This document shows positions 28,664 to 37,940 of a stretch of 64,000 nucleotides of DNA, piece by piece. Position 1 is the stretch's first letter; each line of letters starts with the position of its first letter. Origin of the DNA: Stappia sp. WLB 29 (lineage in GTDB: Bacteria; Pseudomonadota; Alphaproteobacteria; Rhizobiales; Stappiaceae); NCBI RefSeq assembly GCF_023507705.1, contig NZ_JALBGD010000013.1:1-64000 (forward strand), given 5' to 3'. Position numbers and translations under genes: made by a program. The notes beneath the pieces were generated by a model. The model saw nothing but the letters and a program-made list of their open reading frames with translations, searched no databases and was not told the origin of the DNA.

Positions 28664-30288
28664 GCTGCCTCATTCATCCAGCTGCGGATGATACCCACTG
28701 CTTCCTTGGGATATTCGTCGATCAGGGCACCGACCTTGGCGATGGTGGCGACCTGCACGGCGCCCTGCGCCTGCGCTTCCTCCAGCCACTCGATGCGCGG
28801 CGCGCCGTCGCCCTCGTCCTCGCCGGCGCCCGCCGAATGGTCGGCGAGCAGCGCCGGCTCCAGCGGCTGGCCGTCGGCGCCCAGCAGCACGGGAGCCGCC
28901 GGCTCCTCCTTGGCCAGGATCCGCTTGATCAGCGGGCGCACCGCAAAGAGCGTCAGCAGCAGGGCGATCAGGAACAGGACGCCCAACTCGACGAAGCGCA
29001 TCAGGTCGGCGCGGGTGAACTCGAACAGGCCGGTTTCTTCCTCGCCCGGCAGCGCGTTCGGCGCCTGGGCGAAGCGCAGGTTGACCACCTCGACCGTATC
29101 GCCGCGCCGGTCGTCGAAGCCGACGGCCGACTGCACCAGGGTCTGGATACGCGCCAGTTCGTCGTCGGTGCGCGGGGTGTAGACCATGTCGCCGCCCGCA
29201 TCCGGCGCGTAGACGCCGTCGACCAGCACCGCGACGGAGAGGCGGCGGATGCCGCCCGCTTCCACAACCTCGGTCTTCACCGACTTGGAGATCTCGTAAT
29301 TGACGATCTCCTCGGACTGGTTGGCGATGTCGCGGTCGGCGGCCTCGCCCGTCTGCTGCTCGCCGCCCGGCACCTGGTTGCCGGCGGTGACGCCGCCCTG
29401 CCGCCCTTGCGTCGAGGAGTTCTCCTCGCGCGACTGGGTCGAGCGGACCACCTGGCCGTCCGGATCGAAGGTCTCCTGGGTCTCGGAGATGCGCGTGTGG
29501 TCGAGTTCGAGCGCCACCCGCACCCGCGACCGGCCGACGCCGACCACCGAGTTGAGGATCTCCTCGATCTGGTTGCGCAGCCGCGCCTCCATCGACTGGG
29601 TGCGCTCCTGCAGAGAGGAGGCGAGGTAGCCCTCGCCCTCGTCGCCCGCGCCGCTGGCCAGCAACCGGCCGGTCTCGTCGACGATGGACACGAAATTCGG
29701 CTGCAGCCCCTCGACGGCGGTCGCCACCAGGTGCTGGATCGCGCGGATCTGGCCCGGGTCCAGGTCGCCGCGCACCGACAGCGCGATCGAGGCAGACGGC
29801 GGCTGCGAGTCGCGCTGGAACAGGCGGCGCTCGGGGAGCACGAGATGCACGCGGGCCGACTTGATACGGCCGATGGAACGGATCGTGCGGGCCAGCTCGC
29901 CTTCGAGCGCCCGCGTCCGGTTGATGTTCTGCACGAAGCTGGTGGAGCCCAGCGTGTCGGCCTTGTCGAAGATCTCGTAGCCGACGGAACCGCCGAGCGG
30001 CAGGCCCTGCTCGGCCAGCCGCATGCGGGTGCGGAACACGTCGGCCTCCGGGACCAGCAGCGTCGCCCCCTCGTTCTGGATCTGGTAGGGGATCGCCAGG
30101 CTGTCGAGCTGGGAAATGATCGCCGAGGAATCCTCGAACGTCAGGTCCGTATAGAGCGGCGTCATCTGCGGCGTCGTCACCCGCAGCATGATGAAGGCGA
30201 AGACGCCCACCAGGATCGCCGCCACCGCGCCCATGGCACCGAGCCGCGCCGGGCCGAGTGTCTTCACAAGATCCGCAAGTCCGTTCAC
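28660..30288 (-). CDS. fliF: flagellar MS-ring protein FliF
   Basis: Inner-membrane protein that forms the MS ring, the foundation of the basal body. About 542 residues: N-terminal membrane helix ([15 protein letters not shown] near 20), periplasmic ring-building domains with [15 protein letters not shown] and [20 protein letters not shown], a Q/G-rich loop (about 300-330), a second membrane helix ([16 protein letters not shown] near 440), and a cytoplasmic C-terminus ending [12 protein letters not shown] that binds FliG. I use the GTG at 30288 ([20 protein letters not shown]), which aligns with the usual MNGL start; an in-frame ATG lies 17 codons upstream. Confidence 0.95.
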   Translation of the reverse strand: MNGLADLVKTLGPARLGAMGAVAAILVGVFAFIMLRVTTPQMTPLYTDLTFEDSSAIISQLDSLAIPYQIQNEGATLLVPEADVFRTRMRLAEQGLPLGGSVGYEIFDKADTLGSTSFVQNINRTRALEGELARTIRSIGRIKSARVHLVLPERRLFQRDSQPPSASIALSVRGDLDPGQIRAIQHLVATAVEGLQPNFVSIVDETGRLLASGAGDEGEGYLASSLQERTQSMEARLRNQIEEILNSVVGVGRSRVRVALELDHTRISETQETFDPDGQVVRSTQSREENSSTQGRQGGVTAGNQVPGGEQQTGEAADRDIANQSEEIVNYEISKSVKTEVVEAGGIRRLSVAVLVDGVYAPDAGGDMVYTPRTDDELARIQTLVQSAVGFDDRRGDTVEVVNLRFAQAPNALPGEEETGLFEFTRADLMRFVELGVLFLIALLLTLFAVRPLIKRILAKEEPAAPVLLGADGQPLEPALLADHSAGAGEDEGDGAPRIEWLEEAQAQGAVQVATIAKVGALIDEYPKEAVGIIRSWMNEAA

Positions 30289-30806
30289 GTGCCCACCCGT
30301 CGATGCTGTCGCGGAAACCCTTTGGCGAGACCGGGCCACCCAGGGCAGCTTCTGGGGATGAGGGGATGGAAAAAAGCCACCCCGGATGGCCGGTAGGCAA
30401 TTTTTGCCCGCCAGATGGTAAACGAGTGGTTAACGCGCGTTAGGAAAGGGTAAATATCTCGGGATTTCCATCGGTTATCGTCGCGAAATGCGATAGGGAA
30501 CCGGCAAAATCGACCGGGTTCCGTTAACCTTTGGCCAAGCGTGATGAGTCGCGGCCGTCACCCGGCGGCATCCCGACCACCGAGACCCCCACTCCCTCAG
30601 ACGAACAATCCCGGCCAAGCGCAAGCGCAGAGCCGGGACCGGCGAGCCAGGGGCCTGTCGGCGACGCGCGCAAGGCGGCACGCAACGCCCCGACGCAAAC
30701 CCGCAAACGCCGAAAGGCCGGCGTTGCGGCCGGCCTTCTGGAATAACGTCTTGGGGCTTGATCTGCGTTGCAGGCCGATGCGGGGAAGCGAGCCGGCCGG
30801 ATTCGT
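30289..30806. promoter_or_regulatory. 518-base region: fliF operon promoter and sciP terminator
   Basis: No gene is convincing here. The part next to fliF must hold the promoter of the six-gene flagellar operon. The perfect 12-base palindrome TAACGCGCGTTA lies at 30431-30442, about 145 bases before the fliF start, and overlaps TTAA/TTAG elements spaced 6 bases apart, close to but not matching a CtrA box. The right half contains the terminator of the sciP gene and otherwise shows nothing I can name. Confidence 0.5.
30714..30737 (-). terminator. hairpin terminator after sciP
   Basis: AAGGCCGGC (30714-30722) and GCCGGCCTT (30729-30737) are perfect 9-base inverted repeats with a 6-base loop. Read on the minus strand the stem ends in CCTTTCGG, a weak T-run. 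It lies 70 bases downstream of the sciP stop. Confidence 0.6.
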
Positions 30807-31082
30807 TCAGTTCCGGTATTGCTGGACGCGCGTCGCGCGCAGTCCGGCGAGGCCGTGACGGTCGATGGAACTCTGCCAGGACAGGAACTCCTCGACGGTC
30901 AGCGTATACCGCTTGCAGGCCTCGTCGAGAGACAGCAGTCCGCCACGGACGGCAGCCACCACCTCGGCCTTTCGCCGGATCACCCAGCGCCGGGTCGTCG
31001 CCGGCGGAAGATCGGCGATCGTCAACGGCGAACCGTCGGGGCCGATTACATATTTGACACGCGCACTCGCTCGGTCGGTCAT
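30807..31082 (-). CDS. sciP: DUF1153 protein, CtrA inhibitor SciP
   Basis: Small (91 residues) alphaproteobacterial protein of the DUF1153 family. In Caulobacter, SciP binds the master regulator CtrA and blocks its recruitment of RNA polymerase. The sequence shows VKYVIGPDGSPLTIADLPP at the N-terminus, then a helix-turn-helix-like core RRWVIRRKAEVVAAVRGG and LSLDEACKRYTLTVEEFLSW, all typical. Its place beside the flagellar genes fits the CtrA-controlled flagellar hierarchy also indicated by FlbD. A CtrA-box-like element lies about 55 bases upstream. Confidence 0.93.
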   Translation of the reverse strand: MTDRASARVKYVIGPDGSPLTIADLPPATTRRWVIRRKAEVVAAVRGGLLSLDEACKRYTLTVEEFLSWQSSIDRHGLAGLRATRVQQYRN

Positions 31083-31135
31083 TGTACACTCACACTCAAC
31101 ATGACCACGTTGACTGTGAATGTAACGGTTTGCCT

Positions 31136-31150
31136 TTAAAAATTACCTAA
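31136..31150 (-). promoter_or_regulatory. candidate CtrA box upstream of sciP
   Basis: On the minus strand the sequence reads TTAG-GTAATTT-TTAA, matching TTAA-N7-TTAA with one mismatch. It lies 54-68 bases before the sciP start, and Caulobacter sciP is itself a CtrA target. The rest of 31083-31389 (307 bases) holds only this promoter and the flgD terminator. Confidence 0.4.
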
Positions 31151-31312
31151 GCGACAAGCAACAATTCGGTAAGAATTTGAACGACTCGCGGCTCGCAAAA
31201 CATGCCGCGAGCCGAGGAAAACCCTGACCTCCGGGCATGAACGGCACCAGTCGCAAAATGAGAAGGAAGGCGGGCGGGCGAAAATTTCTCAGCCCTTCGC
31301 AAGATTTCGCCG

Positions 31313-31352
31313 GAAAAGGAAACGCCGGGCCGGCATGTCCTGCCGACCCGGG
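31313..31352 (-). terminator. intrinsic terminator after flgD
   Basis: CCGGGCCGGCA (31325-31335) and TGCCGACCCGG (31341-31351) form an 11-base-pair stem with one G-U pair and a 5-base loop. On the minus strand it is followed by CGTTTCCTTTTCC. It lies about 40 bases after the flgD stop and ends the fliK-flgD transcript. Confidence 0.7.
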
Positions 31353-31389
31353 AATCGGGCGAGAAAGAAGCGCTGGGGGAAAAGTCCGC

Positions 31390-32055
31390 TCAGTTGCGGT
31401 TGACCGAAAGCACCGCGCTTGCCGACACATAGACGCCGCCGATCTGCAGCACCGCGCCGGACGAGGTGAACTCGATGCCGTCGACCGTGCCGGAGATTTC
31501 GGTCGCCACCGGCACAGTCGGCCGATTGTTGGCGTCGTAGCGGGCGATGGAGATGGTGTATTCGCCTTCCGGCGCGGTCGATCCCGCCGTCGTGCGCCCG
31601 TCCCAGCTGTAGCTGTTGCGGCCGTAGGACAGGTCCGCATCCTCGGAAAACACCACCGCCCCGAGATTGTTGCGCACTTCAACGCGCGCCTTGCCCGCTT
31701 CCGGCGTGTCGTAAGTCCACTCCGCCTCGCCGTCCTTCAGGCTGGTGGTGCTGCCGGAGGCGGTGACGTTCGTGCCGAGATAGCTGACATAGCCGGAGGC
31801 GGTCGTCGCGGCCATCACCGACAGCAGGTCGCCCAGCTGGTCGTTGGTCTTGATCTGCTGTTCGACCGAGGAATACTGAACCAGCTGCTCGGTATACTGC
31901 GCGGACTCCATCGGGTTGAGCGGATCCTGGTTCTGGATCTGCGTCGTCAGGATCGACAGGAACAGCTCGTAATTGTTCGACAGCTCCGTCAGCGACGAAG
32001 AGGTCGTCGTCGCCCCGCCGCTGGTGCCGCTTCCACCGATGCCGCTCGTCGTCAT
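31390..32055 (-). CDS. flgD: flagellar hook assembly protein FlgD
   Basis: Hook-capping scaffold, 221 residues. The conserved FlgD N-terminal motif is visible as YELFLSILTTQIQNQDPLNP followed by MESAQYTEQLVQYSSVEQQ (about 29-67). The C-terminal part has the FLG-D tudor/Ig-like strands, for example YSWDGRTTAGSTAPEGEYTI. The first 22 residues are Gly/Ser/Thr-rich. It lies directly downstream of fliK on the same strand, a usual pairing since FliK determines hook length. Confidence 0.95.
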   Translation of the reverse strand: MTTSGIGGSGTSGGATTTSSSLTELSNNYELFLSILTTQIQNQDPLNPMESAQYTEQLVQYSSVEQQIKTNDQLGDLLSVMAATTASGYVSYLGTNVTASGSTTSLKDGEAEWTYDTPEAGKARVEVRNNLGAVVFSEDADLSYGRNSYSWDGRTTAGSTAPEGEYTISIARYDANNRPTVPVATEISGTVDGIEFTSSGAVLQIGGVYVSASAVLSVNRN

Positions 32056-32113
32056 GTCGTCTCACTCCTGTCGCCGCCCAGCCGTGAGCTGCGGCGCCGC
32101 CGTTCGAGCGTTT

Positions 32114-34759
32114 TCAGATCTGTATGTCGAGGGCGCCGCTCGCGCCGCTCACATAGGCCCGTGCTGCCGCCATCGGCAGCGTGTCGCCGTCCTCCTTCTG
32201 GAGGCCGCCCCCCTCGCCCGACGCGAAGCGGTCGTGACCGCCCTCGCCCCGTTCGAATCCGGCGAAACCATTCTGGTTTTTCAGCGACATTTCCAGTCCT
32301 CCGCTGTCCAGCTTGAGGCCGGCGGCATCCAGTGCCCTTTCCAGCCCGCGCTGGTCGCGCAGGAACATGTCCAGCGTCTCGCTCCGCTCCACGGTGAGGT
32401 GCGCCCTCACCGTGCCGTCGCGCGAGACCTTCAGTTCGACGTCCACCCGGCCGAGTTCCGGCGGGTCCATACGGATCTGGAAGCGCGTTTGCCCCTTCTG
32501 GGCAAACCTGGCGACTTCTGTCGCCAGATGAGCGCTTGCCACTGCCACGTTCTGTGGCAGCGCCGCCGTCGATCCGCGCAAGGCGGCGGTTGAAACTTGG
32601 GCCTGCGCCTCGGCGCGGCCGATCTCCATGCGTCCGTCGAAGCTGCCGTCGAGCGGCGCCTCGTTGCGTCCCGTCTCGCCGGCGCCACCGTTCATCGCCG
32701 CCGCGAAGGCGAGCGCTGCGGCGCTCACGCCCGGCCGCTGCGTGTCGGCGGTCGCCGTGCCCTGCGTCGTCTGGGCCTGCGGCTTGGCGCCGGGCAGCGG
32801 CGCGTCGCCGTCCCCCTCGCCGCCGTCCGAAAGGCTCGCGCTGAGGTCGGCAGCCGCAAGGCTCTCCGCCTCGTCCATCGCCATGGCCCGAGCCTCGGCC
32901 GAGGCCATTCCGCGCGGCAGAACTGCGGCTGCGGCAGCTTCCACGGCCGGCATTTGCGCCTGGGTTGCAATCGCCTGCGGCCGCGCCACCGACGTCTCCG
33001 TCTTTGCCGCGCCGGCCTCGTCGCCGGCATCGACCGTCACCGAGACCCTGGCCTCGGCGGGCATCTCCGCCGCCGGCGTGCTCACCGCCGCACGGGCAGC
33101 AACAGCTGCCCCCGCCGCCCGTGCCGCCGCCTCGCTGACGCTCACGGTCACAACTGCCGGCTTCGCCTGCTGGCCGGCCTCGCGGGTGGCCGTCGTTCCG
33201 GTCGCGGCCTGGTCGTCGGCCGCAAAGGTTGCCGCCATGTCGGACGCTACCGGACGCGCGGCCCCTGCCGGCGACGCGGCAGAGGATATGGCCGTGGATG
33301 TCGGGCCTGCCGTCTCCGGCGAGGGCGTGGGGGCCGACGAGGAGATCGACGGGGAAACCGACGTGGAGGCGACGGGCGCCCGCCCTGCCGCCGCCAGGGA
33401 GACCTCGGCCTGTGCCGCCGCCGATGCCTGTGCCGATGCCGTCGCTGATAGGGATGCCGATGCCGGCGCCCCCTTGGCGGCGGTCTGCTGGAGCCGCGTC
33501 CGCGCCGCATCCGCCTGCCCCTGGCTCGGGGCGACCTGGCCTGCGCCGCCTGCGGCCAGAACCTTGCCGGCCTGCGCCGAAACTGCCGGGTCGACGGTGC
33601 CGGCCTGCGCCGTCGCAGTGCCGGGCTGCGCCGCCGCCGTCTCGCCCTTGCCGGAAAGCTGCATCGGAAGGGCCGTCTCGCCCTCCGCGTCCGCCGCTAT
33701 GCCTGCGGCAAGGCCGGCCGCGACCGTCGCCGGCCCACCGGCCTGCGTCTCGTGCTTGGCCGCCGCCTCGCCCGGCTGCTGGCCGCTTGCGACCGGCTGC
33801 GGGCTCGTTTCGCTGGTGGCGATGGTCTCGCCGCCGCGCTTTGCCGCCAGCGCCAGCTGCAGCGCCTGCAAGGCGGCATCGCCTTCGCCTTCGCTGCTGC
33901 CCGATGCGCTCGCCGCGGCAGTATCGATGCCGGCCCCCGCGCCTGCCGTCTTGCCGTCGGCCTTGCCGGCCGATGTCAGGTCCAGGTCCAGTTCGACGCC
34001 CGCACCCGGCAGCGTCGCGGCGAGCGAAACCGCCCCATCCGCCTTGCCGGCTCCGGCAGTTCCGTCTTGCGTGCCGGGCACCGCAGCGGCCTCGCTGCCG
34101 GCGACAGTCGCAGCACCGCCTGCGCCGACACCTGCACCCAGGGCGATCTCACCATCCGCCGCCGCGCCGGCCCCCTGGCCGGCCGGCGTCGTCGGCAGCA
34201 CCTCGGCCGCCTTGCCGTTCTCGGCGATCAGCCCGGAGAGAATGCCGGCAATCCCGGTCGCGCCGCCGTCCTTGCCCCCGTCCTTGCTGTGTCCCTGACC
34301 CTGGCCGGAAATAGCCGGATCCGCAGCGCCCGCATCCGCATCGATCCCGACGGTCACCTCGCCGCCGGCGGCAAGACCCGCTGCCGGCAGTTCGGCGCCG
34401 GTTCCCGCGATCAGGCGCTGGAGAAAGTCGAGCGGCAGCATGCTGCCCGTCTCGCCGAAGTCGACGCGGCCCGCCAGGTCGCTGGAGATCGGCCGCCCGG
34501 CCGAGACCGGGACGCTGCCCGCGCCGGCCTTGCCGGTGCTGCCCGTTGCCCCGCCGCTCGTCGCCCCGCCGATCGCCGTACCGGCCGCCTGCAGCACGCC
34601 CTGCACCGCCGTCCCGCCCGGCACCGCGCCCAGCAGCGCCGCGAACGCCGACATGGCGCCGGACGTGCCGGACGCGCCGTCGCCGCTGCCGGCAAGGCCG
34701 GAGCGGGCAGCCGCCATGACGCCTGTCGCTATCGTCGGGATGTGGCCTGCGAGGTTCAC
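32114..34759 (-). CDS. fliK: flagellar hook-length control protein FliK
   Basis: Secreted ruler protein that fixes hook length and triggers the export switch. The C-terminal Flg_hook domain (about 740-845) is recognisable: FQIRMDPPELGRVDVELKVS, VERSETLDMFLRDQRGLERA and LKLDSGGLEMSLKNQ. The rest, about 700 residues, is extreme low-complexity A/G/T/S/P/Q sequence with almost no aromatic residues. The family tolerates this, but 881 residues is long for FliK. I use the GTG at 34759 (VNLAGHIPTIATGVM), preceded by GGAGACACGC; the open frame continues about 80 codons upstream without coding character. flgD follows about 58 bases downstream. Confidence 0.85.
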   Translation of the reverse strand: MNLAGHIPTIATGVMAAARSGLAGSGDGASGTSGAMSAFAALLGAVPGGTAVQGVLQAAGTAIGGATSGGATGSTGKAGAGSVPVSAGRPISSDLAGRVDFGETGSMLPLDFLQRLIAGTGAELPAAGLAAGGEVTVGIDADAGAADPAISGQGQGHSKDGGKDGGATGIAGILSGLIAENGKAAEVLPTTPAGQGAGAAADGEIALGAGVGAGGAATVAGSEAAAVPGTQDGTAGAGKADGAVSLAATLPGAGVELDLDLTSAGKADGKTAGAGAGIDTAAASASGSSEGEGDAALQALQLALAAKRGGETIATSETSPQPVASGQQPGEAAAKHETQAGGPATVAAGLAAGIAADAEGETALPMQLSGKGETAAAQPGTATAQAGTVDPAVSAQAGKVLAAGGAGQVAPSQGQADAARTRLQQTAAKGAPASASLSATASAQASAAAQAEVSLAAAGRAPVASTSVSPSISSSAPTPSPETAGPTSTAISSAASPAGAARPVASDMAATFAADDQAATGTTATREAGQQAKPAVVTVSVSEAAARAAGAAVAARAAVSTPAAEMPAEARVSVTVDAGDEAGAAKTETSVARPQAIATQAQMPAVEAAAAAVLPRGMASAEARAMAMDEAESLAAADLSASLSDGGEGDGDAPLPGAKPQAQTTQGTATADTQRPGVSAAALAFAAAMNGGAGETGRNEAPLDGSFDGRMEIGRAEAQAQVSTAALRGSTAALPQNVAVASAHLATEVARFAQKGQTRFQIRMDPPELGRVDVELKVSRDGTVRAHLTVERSETLDMFLRDQRGLERALDAAGLKLDSGGLEMSLKNQNGFAGFERGEGGHDRFASGEGGGLQKEDGDTLPMAAARAYVSGASGALDIQI

Positions 34760-35163
34760 GCGTGTCTCCGCAACTCTCCGGCGCCGGCAGTCGGATGTCC
34801 CGCCTCGCGCCATCTTTCGCAAGGAAGGAGAGCAAATGCCGGGCCAGATCGGAAAAGTCGCGGAAATGCTCGCCTTTTCGGTGAACGACCTCTTGCGGAA
34901 TCGCCGCATGCGCCTCACATGCCGGGTAAAGTTTGCCGGGCAGGGCAAGCTTTGCCGGGCCGAAGGGGCGAAAACCGCCCTGCCGCGCGTCGGCGTCCCC
35001 TTTCCCATTGACCGGGTGATCCGCTATAGTCGCGGGCAACAGAAGCGGGCCGCCAGATACAGAGACCTCACGCGCGTCCTCCAGCGACCGTCCGCGCAGA
35101 GCCCGACCGCCGCCGCGCAGCGGCTGCCGGCCCGCATTCCGACAGGACCGCAAGGTGACATTC
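34760..35163. promoter_or_regulatory. 404-base divergent region between fliK and mnmA
   Basis: It must hold the promoters of both genes. TTTGCCGGGC is directly repeated at 34932-34941 and 34951-34960, 19 bases apart, with GGCAA-gct-TTGCC between. I see no certain sigma-70 or sigma-54 promoter. A rightward frame starting at 34836 with a good AAGGAAGGAGAG in front is open, but it runs on through mnmA in a non-coding frame. Confidence 0.4.
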
Positions 35164-36348
35164 ATGCTCAACAGTCTCGACATCCCGAAGCGACCGGAGG
35201 ACACCCGCGTCGTCGTTGCCATGTCCGGCGGCGTCGATTCCTCGGTCGTCGCCGGGCTGATGCAGCGCGAGGGATACGACGTCATCGGCGTCACGCTGCA
35301 GCTCTACGACCATGGCGAGGCGGTGCACCGGGCCGGTGCCTGCTGCGCCGGCCAGGACATCCAGGACGCCCGCCGCGTCGCCGAGCGCCTCGGCATCCCG
35401 CATTACGTGCTCGACTACGAGGACCGCTTCCGCGAGAAGGTGATCGAGCGCTTCGCCGAGAGCTACATCGCCGGCGAGACGCCGATCCCCTGCGTCGCCT
35501 GCAACCAGACGGTCAAGTTCTCCGACCTGCTGGAGACCGCGCGCACCCTCGGCGCCGACGTGCTGGCCACCGGCCATTACGTCCGCTCCCGTCTCCTCGA
35601 CGGTCACCGGGCGATGTTCCGCCCGGTCGATCTCGACCGCGACCAGAGCTACTTCCTCTTCGCCACCACCCAGGAGCAGCTCGACTTCCTGCGCTTCCCG
35701 CTCGGCGGACTGACCAAGCCGCAGACGCGCGAGCTCGCCCGCGAGTTCGGTCTCACCGTCGCCGAGAAGCAGGACAGCCAGGACATCTGCTTCGTGCCCC
35801 AGGGCCGCTATGCCGACGTCATCGAGCGGCTGAAGCCCAACGCCGCCGAACCGGGCGACATCGTCCATGTCGACGGCCGGGTGCTCGGCACCCACCAGGG
35901 CATCATCCACTACACGATCGGCCAGCGCCGCGGCATCGGCATCGCCACCGGCGAGCCGCTCTATGTCGTGCGCCTGGACGCGGAAGGCCGCCGCGTCGTC
36001 GTCGGCCCGCGCGAGGCGCTCGGCACCCGCGAGATCGTGTTGCGCGAGGTCAACTGGATCGGCCCCGGACGCCTTTCCGACATTCCGCCCGAAGGCATCG
36101 AGCTGCACGCCAAGGTCCGCTCCACCCGTCCGCCCAAGCCGGCGGTGCTGCGCCTCGTCGAAGGCCGCGCGGTGATCGATCTCGTCGACGGCGAGACCGG
36201 TGTCGCGCCGGGCCAGGCCTGCGTCTTCTTCGACGACGACGGCGACGGCGCCCGCGTGCTCGGCGGGGGCTGGATCGAGCGCACCATTCCCGTCAATTCC
36301 GGCCTCAGTGCCCCGCGCGCCGAGCCCGCCACCACGGTATCCCTGTAA
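35164..36348 (+). CDS. mnmA: tRNA-specific 2-thiouridylase
   Basis: Makes 2-thiouridine at the wobble position (U34) of Lys, Glu and Gln tRNAs, with sulfur delivered by a relay. The PP-loop [18 protein letters not shown] binds ATP near residue 16. The catalytic cysteine pair lies in [13 protein letters not shown] and [10 protein letters not shown]. The central domain has [13 protein letters not shown] and the tRNA-contacting [12 protein letters not shown], and the C-terminus is the beta-barrel domain. I use ATG 35164, 9 bases after AAGG; a GTG three codons upstream is possible. 394 residues, normal. Its TAA overlaps the next ATG (TAATG). Confidence 0.96.
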   Translation: MLNSLDIPKRPEDTRVVVAMSGGVDSSVVAGLMQREGYDVIGVTLQLYDHGEAVHRAGACCAGQDIQDARRVAERLGIPHYVLDYEDRFREKVIERFAESYIAGETPIPCVACNQTVKFSDLLETARTLGADVLATGHYVRSRLLDGHRAMFRPVDLDRDQSYFLFATTQEQLDFLRFPLGGLTKPQTRELAREFGLTVAEKQDSQDICFVPQGRYADVIERLKPNAAEPGDIVHVDGRVLGTHQGIIHYTIGQRRGIGIATGEPLYVVRLDAEGRRVVVGPREALGTREIVLREVNWIGPGRLSDIPPEGIELHAKVRSTRPPKPAVLRLVEGRAVIDLVDGETGVAPGQACVFFDDDGDGARVLGGGWIERTIPVNSGLSAPRAEPATTVSL

Positions 36349-37052
36349 TGAGTGTCGAGTTCTTCCCCGTCAGCCGCCTGCGCCGCCTTGCCGAGCGCGT
36401 TGCCAAGCGCCTCGGCCTTGCCCGCGTGCCGGACCTGTCCACCGGTTCGGTGGAAAGCGCCTATGCCCGCTGGGCGCCGGTCTACGACTGGGTGTTCACC
36501 GCGCCGCTGGTCTTCGGCCAGCGCGCCGCCGCGCGCGAGGCCAACCGGCTGAGCGGCGAGCTGGTGGAAGTCGGCGTCGGCACGGGCCTGTCCCTGCCGC
36601 TCTACGGGGAGAACCTGACCGTCACCGGCATCGACCTGTCGAAGCCGATGCTGGAGCGCGCCCGCGAGCGCGTCCGCCGCAAGAAGCTGAAGAACGTCGC
36701 CACCTTGCGGGCGATGGACGCATCCGAAATGGATTTCGACGCGGCCCGCTTCGACATCGCCACCGTCATGTATGTGATGACCGTCGTGCCCGACCCCTCC
36801 GCCGTGCTCAAGGAGCTGGAGCGGGTGGTCAAGCCCGGCGGCACGGTGATCATCGTCAACCATTTCGCCGCCGACAAAGGTCTGCTGGCGCTGATCGAGC
36901 GCGGCCTTGCCCGCTTCGCCTCGACCCTCGGCTGGGACCCGCTGTTCCGCCGCGAGACGGTGCTCGACAACACCTCGATGGAACTGGTCCGCGAGGAACG
37001 CCTCGGCCCGCTCGGCCTCTTCACCATGATGGTCTTCCGCCGCCAGGCCTGA
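36348..37052 (+). CDS. class I SAM-dependent methyltransferase (UbiE/PmtA-like)
   Basis: Methyltransferase of 234 residues. Motif I is VEVGVGTGLSLPLYG (about 64-78), followed by VTGIDLSKPMLERARER (about 82-98), FDIATVMYVMTVVPD and LKELERVVKPGGTVIIVNHF (about 148-167). The N-terminal SAYARWAPVYDWVFTAPLVFG resembles phospholipid N-methyltransferase PmtA and UbiE families, so phosphatidylethanolamine is a plausible but unproven substrate. It is translationally coupled to mnmA, which is probably only a positional link. Confidence 0.85.
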   Translation: MSVEFFPVSRLRRLAERVAKRLGLARVPDLSTGSVESAYARWAPVYDWVFTAPLVFGQRAAAREANRLSGELVEVGVGTGLSLPLYGENLTVTGIDLSKPMLERARERVRRKKLKNVATLRAMDASEMDFDAARFDIATVMYVMTVVPDPSAVLKELERVVKPGGTVIIVNHFAADKGLLALIERGLARFASTLGWDPLFRRETVLDNTSMELVREERLGPLGLFTMMVFRRQA

Positions 37053-37118
37053 CCGGCGACGACAGGACCGGGCGCCTGCGCCGTCGACGCCTTGCGCGTG
37101 CCTGCTTGCGGGGCCTGC

Positions 37119-37940
37119 CTATTGCGCGGGCTTGCGGTAACGGCGGGCAAGATAGACGACACCGCCGGACTGCAGGTTGCGATAGAGCAGCGAGCCCTTG
37201 GCGCCGGAAAATTCCTTCAGGAACCGCTGCATCAGCGCGCTCTTCTGGATACGGCTCATCTTGCGCTCGTTGACCGCGTCGAGCGCGCTGACCACGCCCG
37301 GCGACAGGTTGGTCTCGCTCTCCAGCACCAGGCCCGAGGCGCCGAGGTCCCGGTCGAGCCCCTCGATCATCGTCGCCGCGCGCATGTCGGCCCAGGTGAA
37401 GCAGCCGCCCGGCGCCAGCACCCGCGCCACTTCCCGGGCGAAGGCCGGCACGTTGGCGTAGCAGTGGGAGGACTCGATGTTGACGACGATGTCGAAGCTC
37501 GCATCCGCAAACGGCAGCTCCTCCGCATCGCCCACCTCGAAGGCAAGGTTCGCCGTGTCGTCGTTGAGCTGCCGCGCCCGGCGCACCGTCTCCGGCGAGT
37601 AGTCGAGGCCGGTCACCGCGGCCGGTGCCATGTAGCGGGCAATGTAGCGCGCCCCGCCGCCGCGGCCCGAGCCCACTTCCAGCACGCGCGCGCCCTCGAC
37701 CGGGAGCCCGGCCATCGCCTGGTGGTAGAGGCCGATGAAGGCGCGCTCCGGCTCGTCCTCCGCCGTCAGGGCAAAGGCATCGCCCGCCGGCAGGTAGCCG
37801 TAGTTCATGAAACGCCAGTCGCTGTCGCGCCACAGCCGCGACAGCATGTTGTAGAGCCGCTTCCATGCCCATTTGCGGCTCTTCGGGAAGGCGCCGCGCT
37901 CGACCGCGCGCAAGATGTATCCGAAGGCGCGGCTGGTCAT
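37119..37940 (-). CDS. class I SAM-dependent methyltransferase
   Basis: A 273-residue methyltransferase. Motif I is VLEVGSGRGGGARYIARYM (about 86-104), then VTGLDYSPETVRRARQLN, DAEELPFADASFDIVVNIES (about 137-156) and EVARVLAPGGCFTWADMR. The N-terminal NMLSRLWRDSDWRFMNYGY is reminiscent of enzymes acting on lipid or polyketide-like substrates (phthiotriol-methyltransferase-like). Its ATG overlaps the stop of the upstream metal-dependent hydrolase (ATGA), and the two likely act on the same membrane-associated substrate. That substrate is unknown. Confidence 0.85.
   Translation of the reverse strand: MTSRAFGYILRAVERGAFPKSRKWAWKRLYNMLSRLWRDSDWRFMNYGYLPAGDAFALTAEDEPERAFIGLYHQAMAGLPVEGARVLEVGSGRGGGARYIARYMAPAAVTGLDYSPETVRRARQLNDDTANLAFEVGDAEELPFADASFDIVVNIESSHCYANVPAFAREVARVLAPGGCFTWADMRAATMIEGLDRDLGASGLVLESETNLSPGVVSALDAVNERKMSRIQKSALMQRFLKEFSGAKGSLLYRNLQSGGVVYLARRYRKPAQ

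Noticed and set aside
30431-30456. CtrA box before fliF
   Set aside because: TTAA and TTAG are spaced 6 rather than 7 bases, so I note only the palindrome and do not claim a CtrA site.
35009-35030. Sigma-70 promoter TTGACC...TATAGT before mnmA
   Set aside because: The spacing between the two hexamers is only about 11 bases, too short for a normal promoter.
34836-35163. Rightward ORF with a strong Shine-Dalgarno between fliK and mnmA
   Set aside because: The frame continues straight through mnmA out of phase with it and shows no coding composition; the purine run is probably chance.
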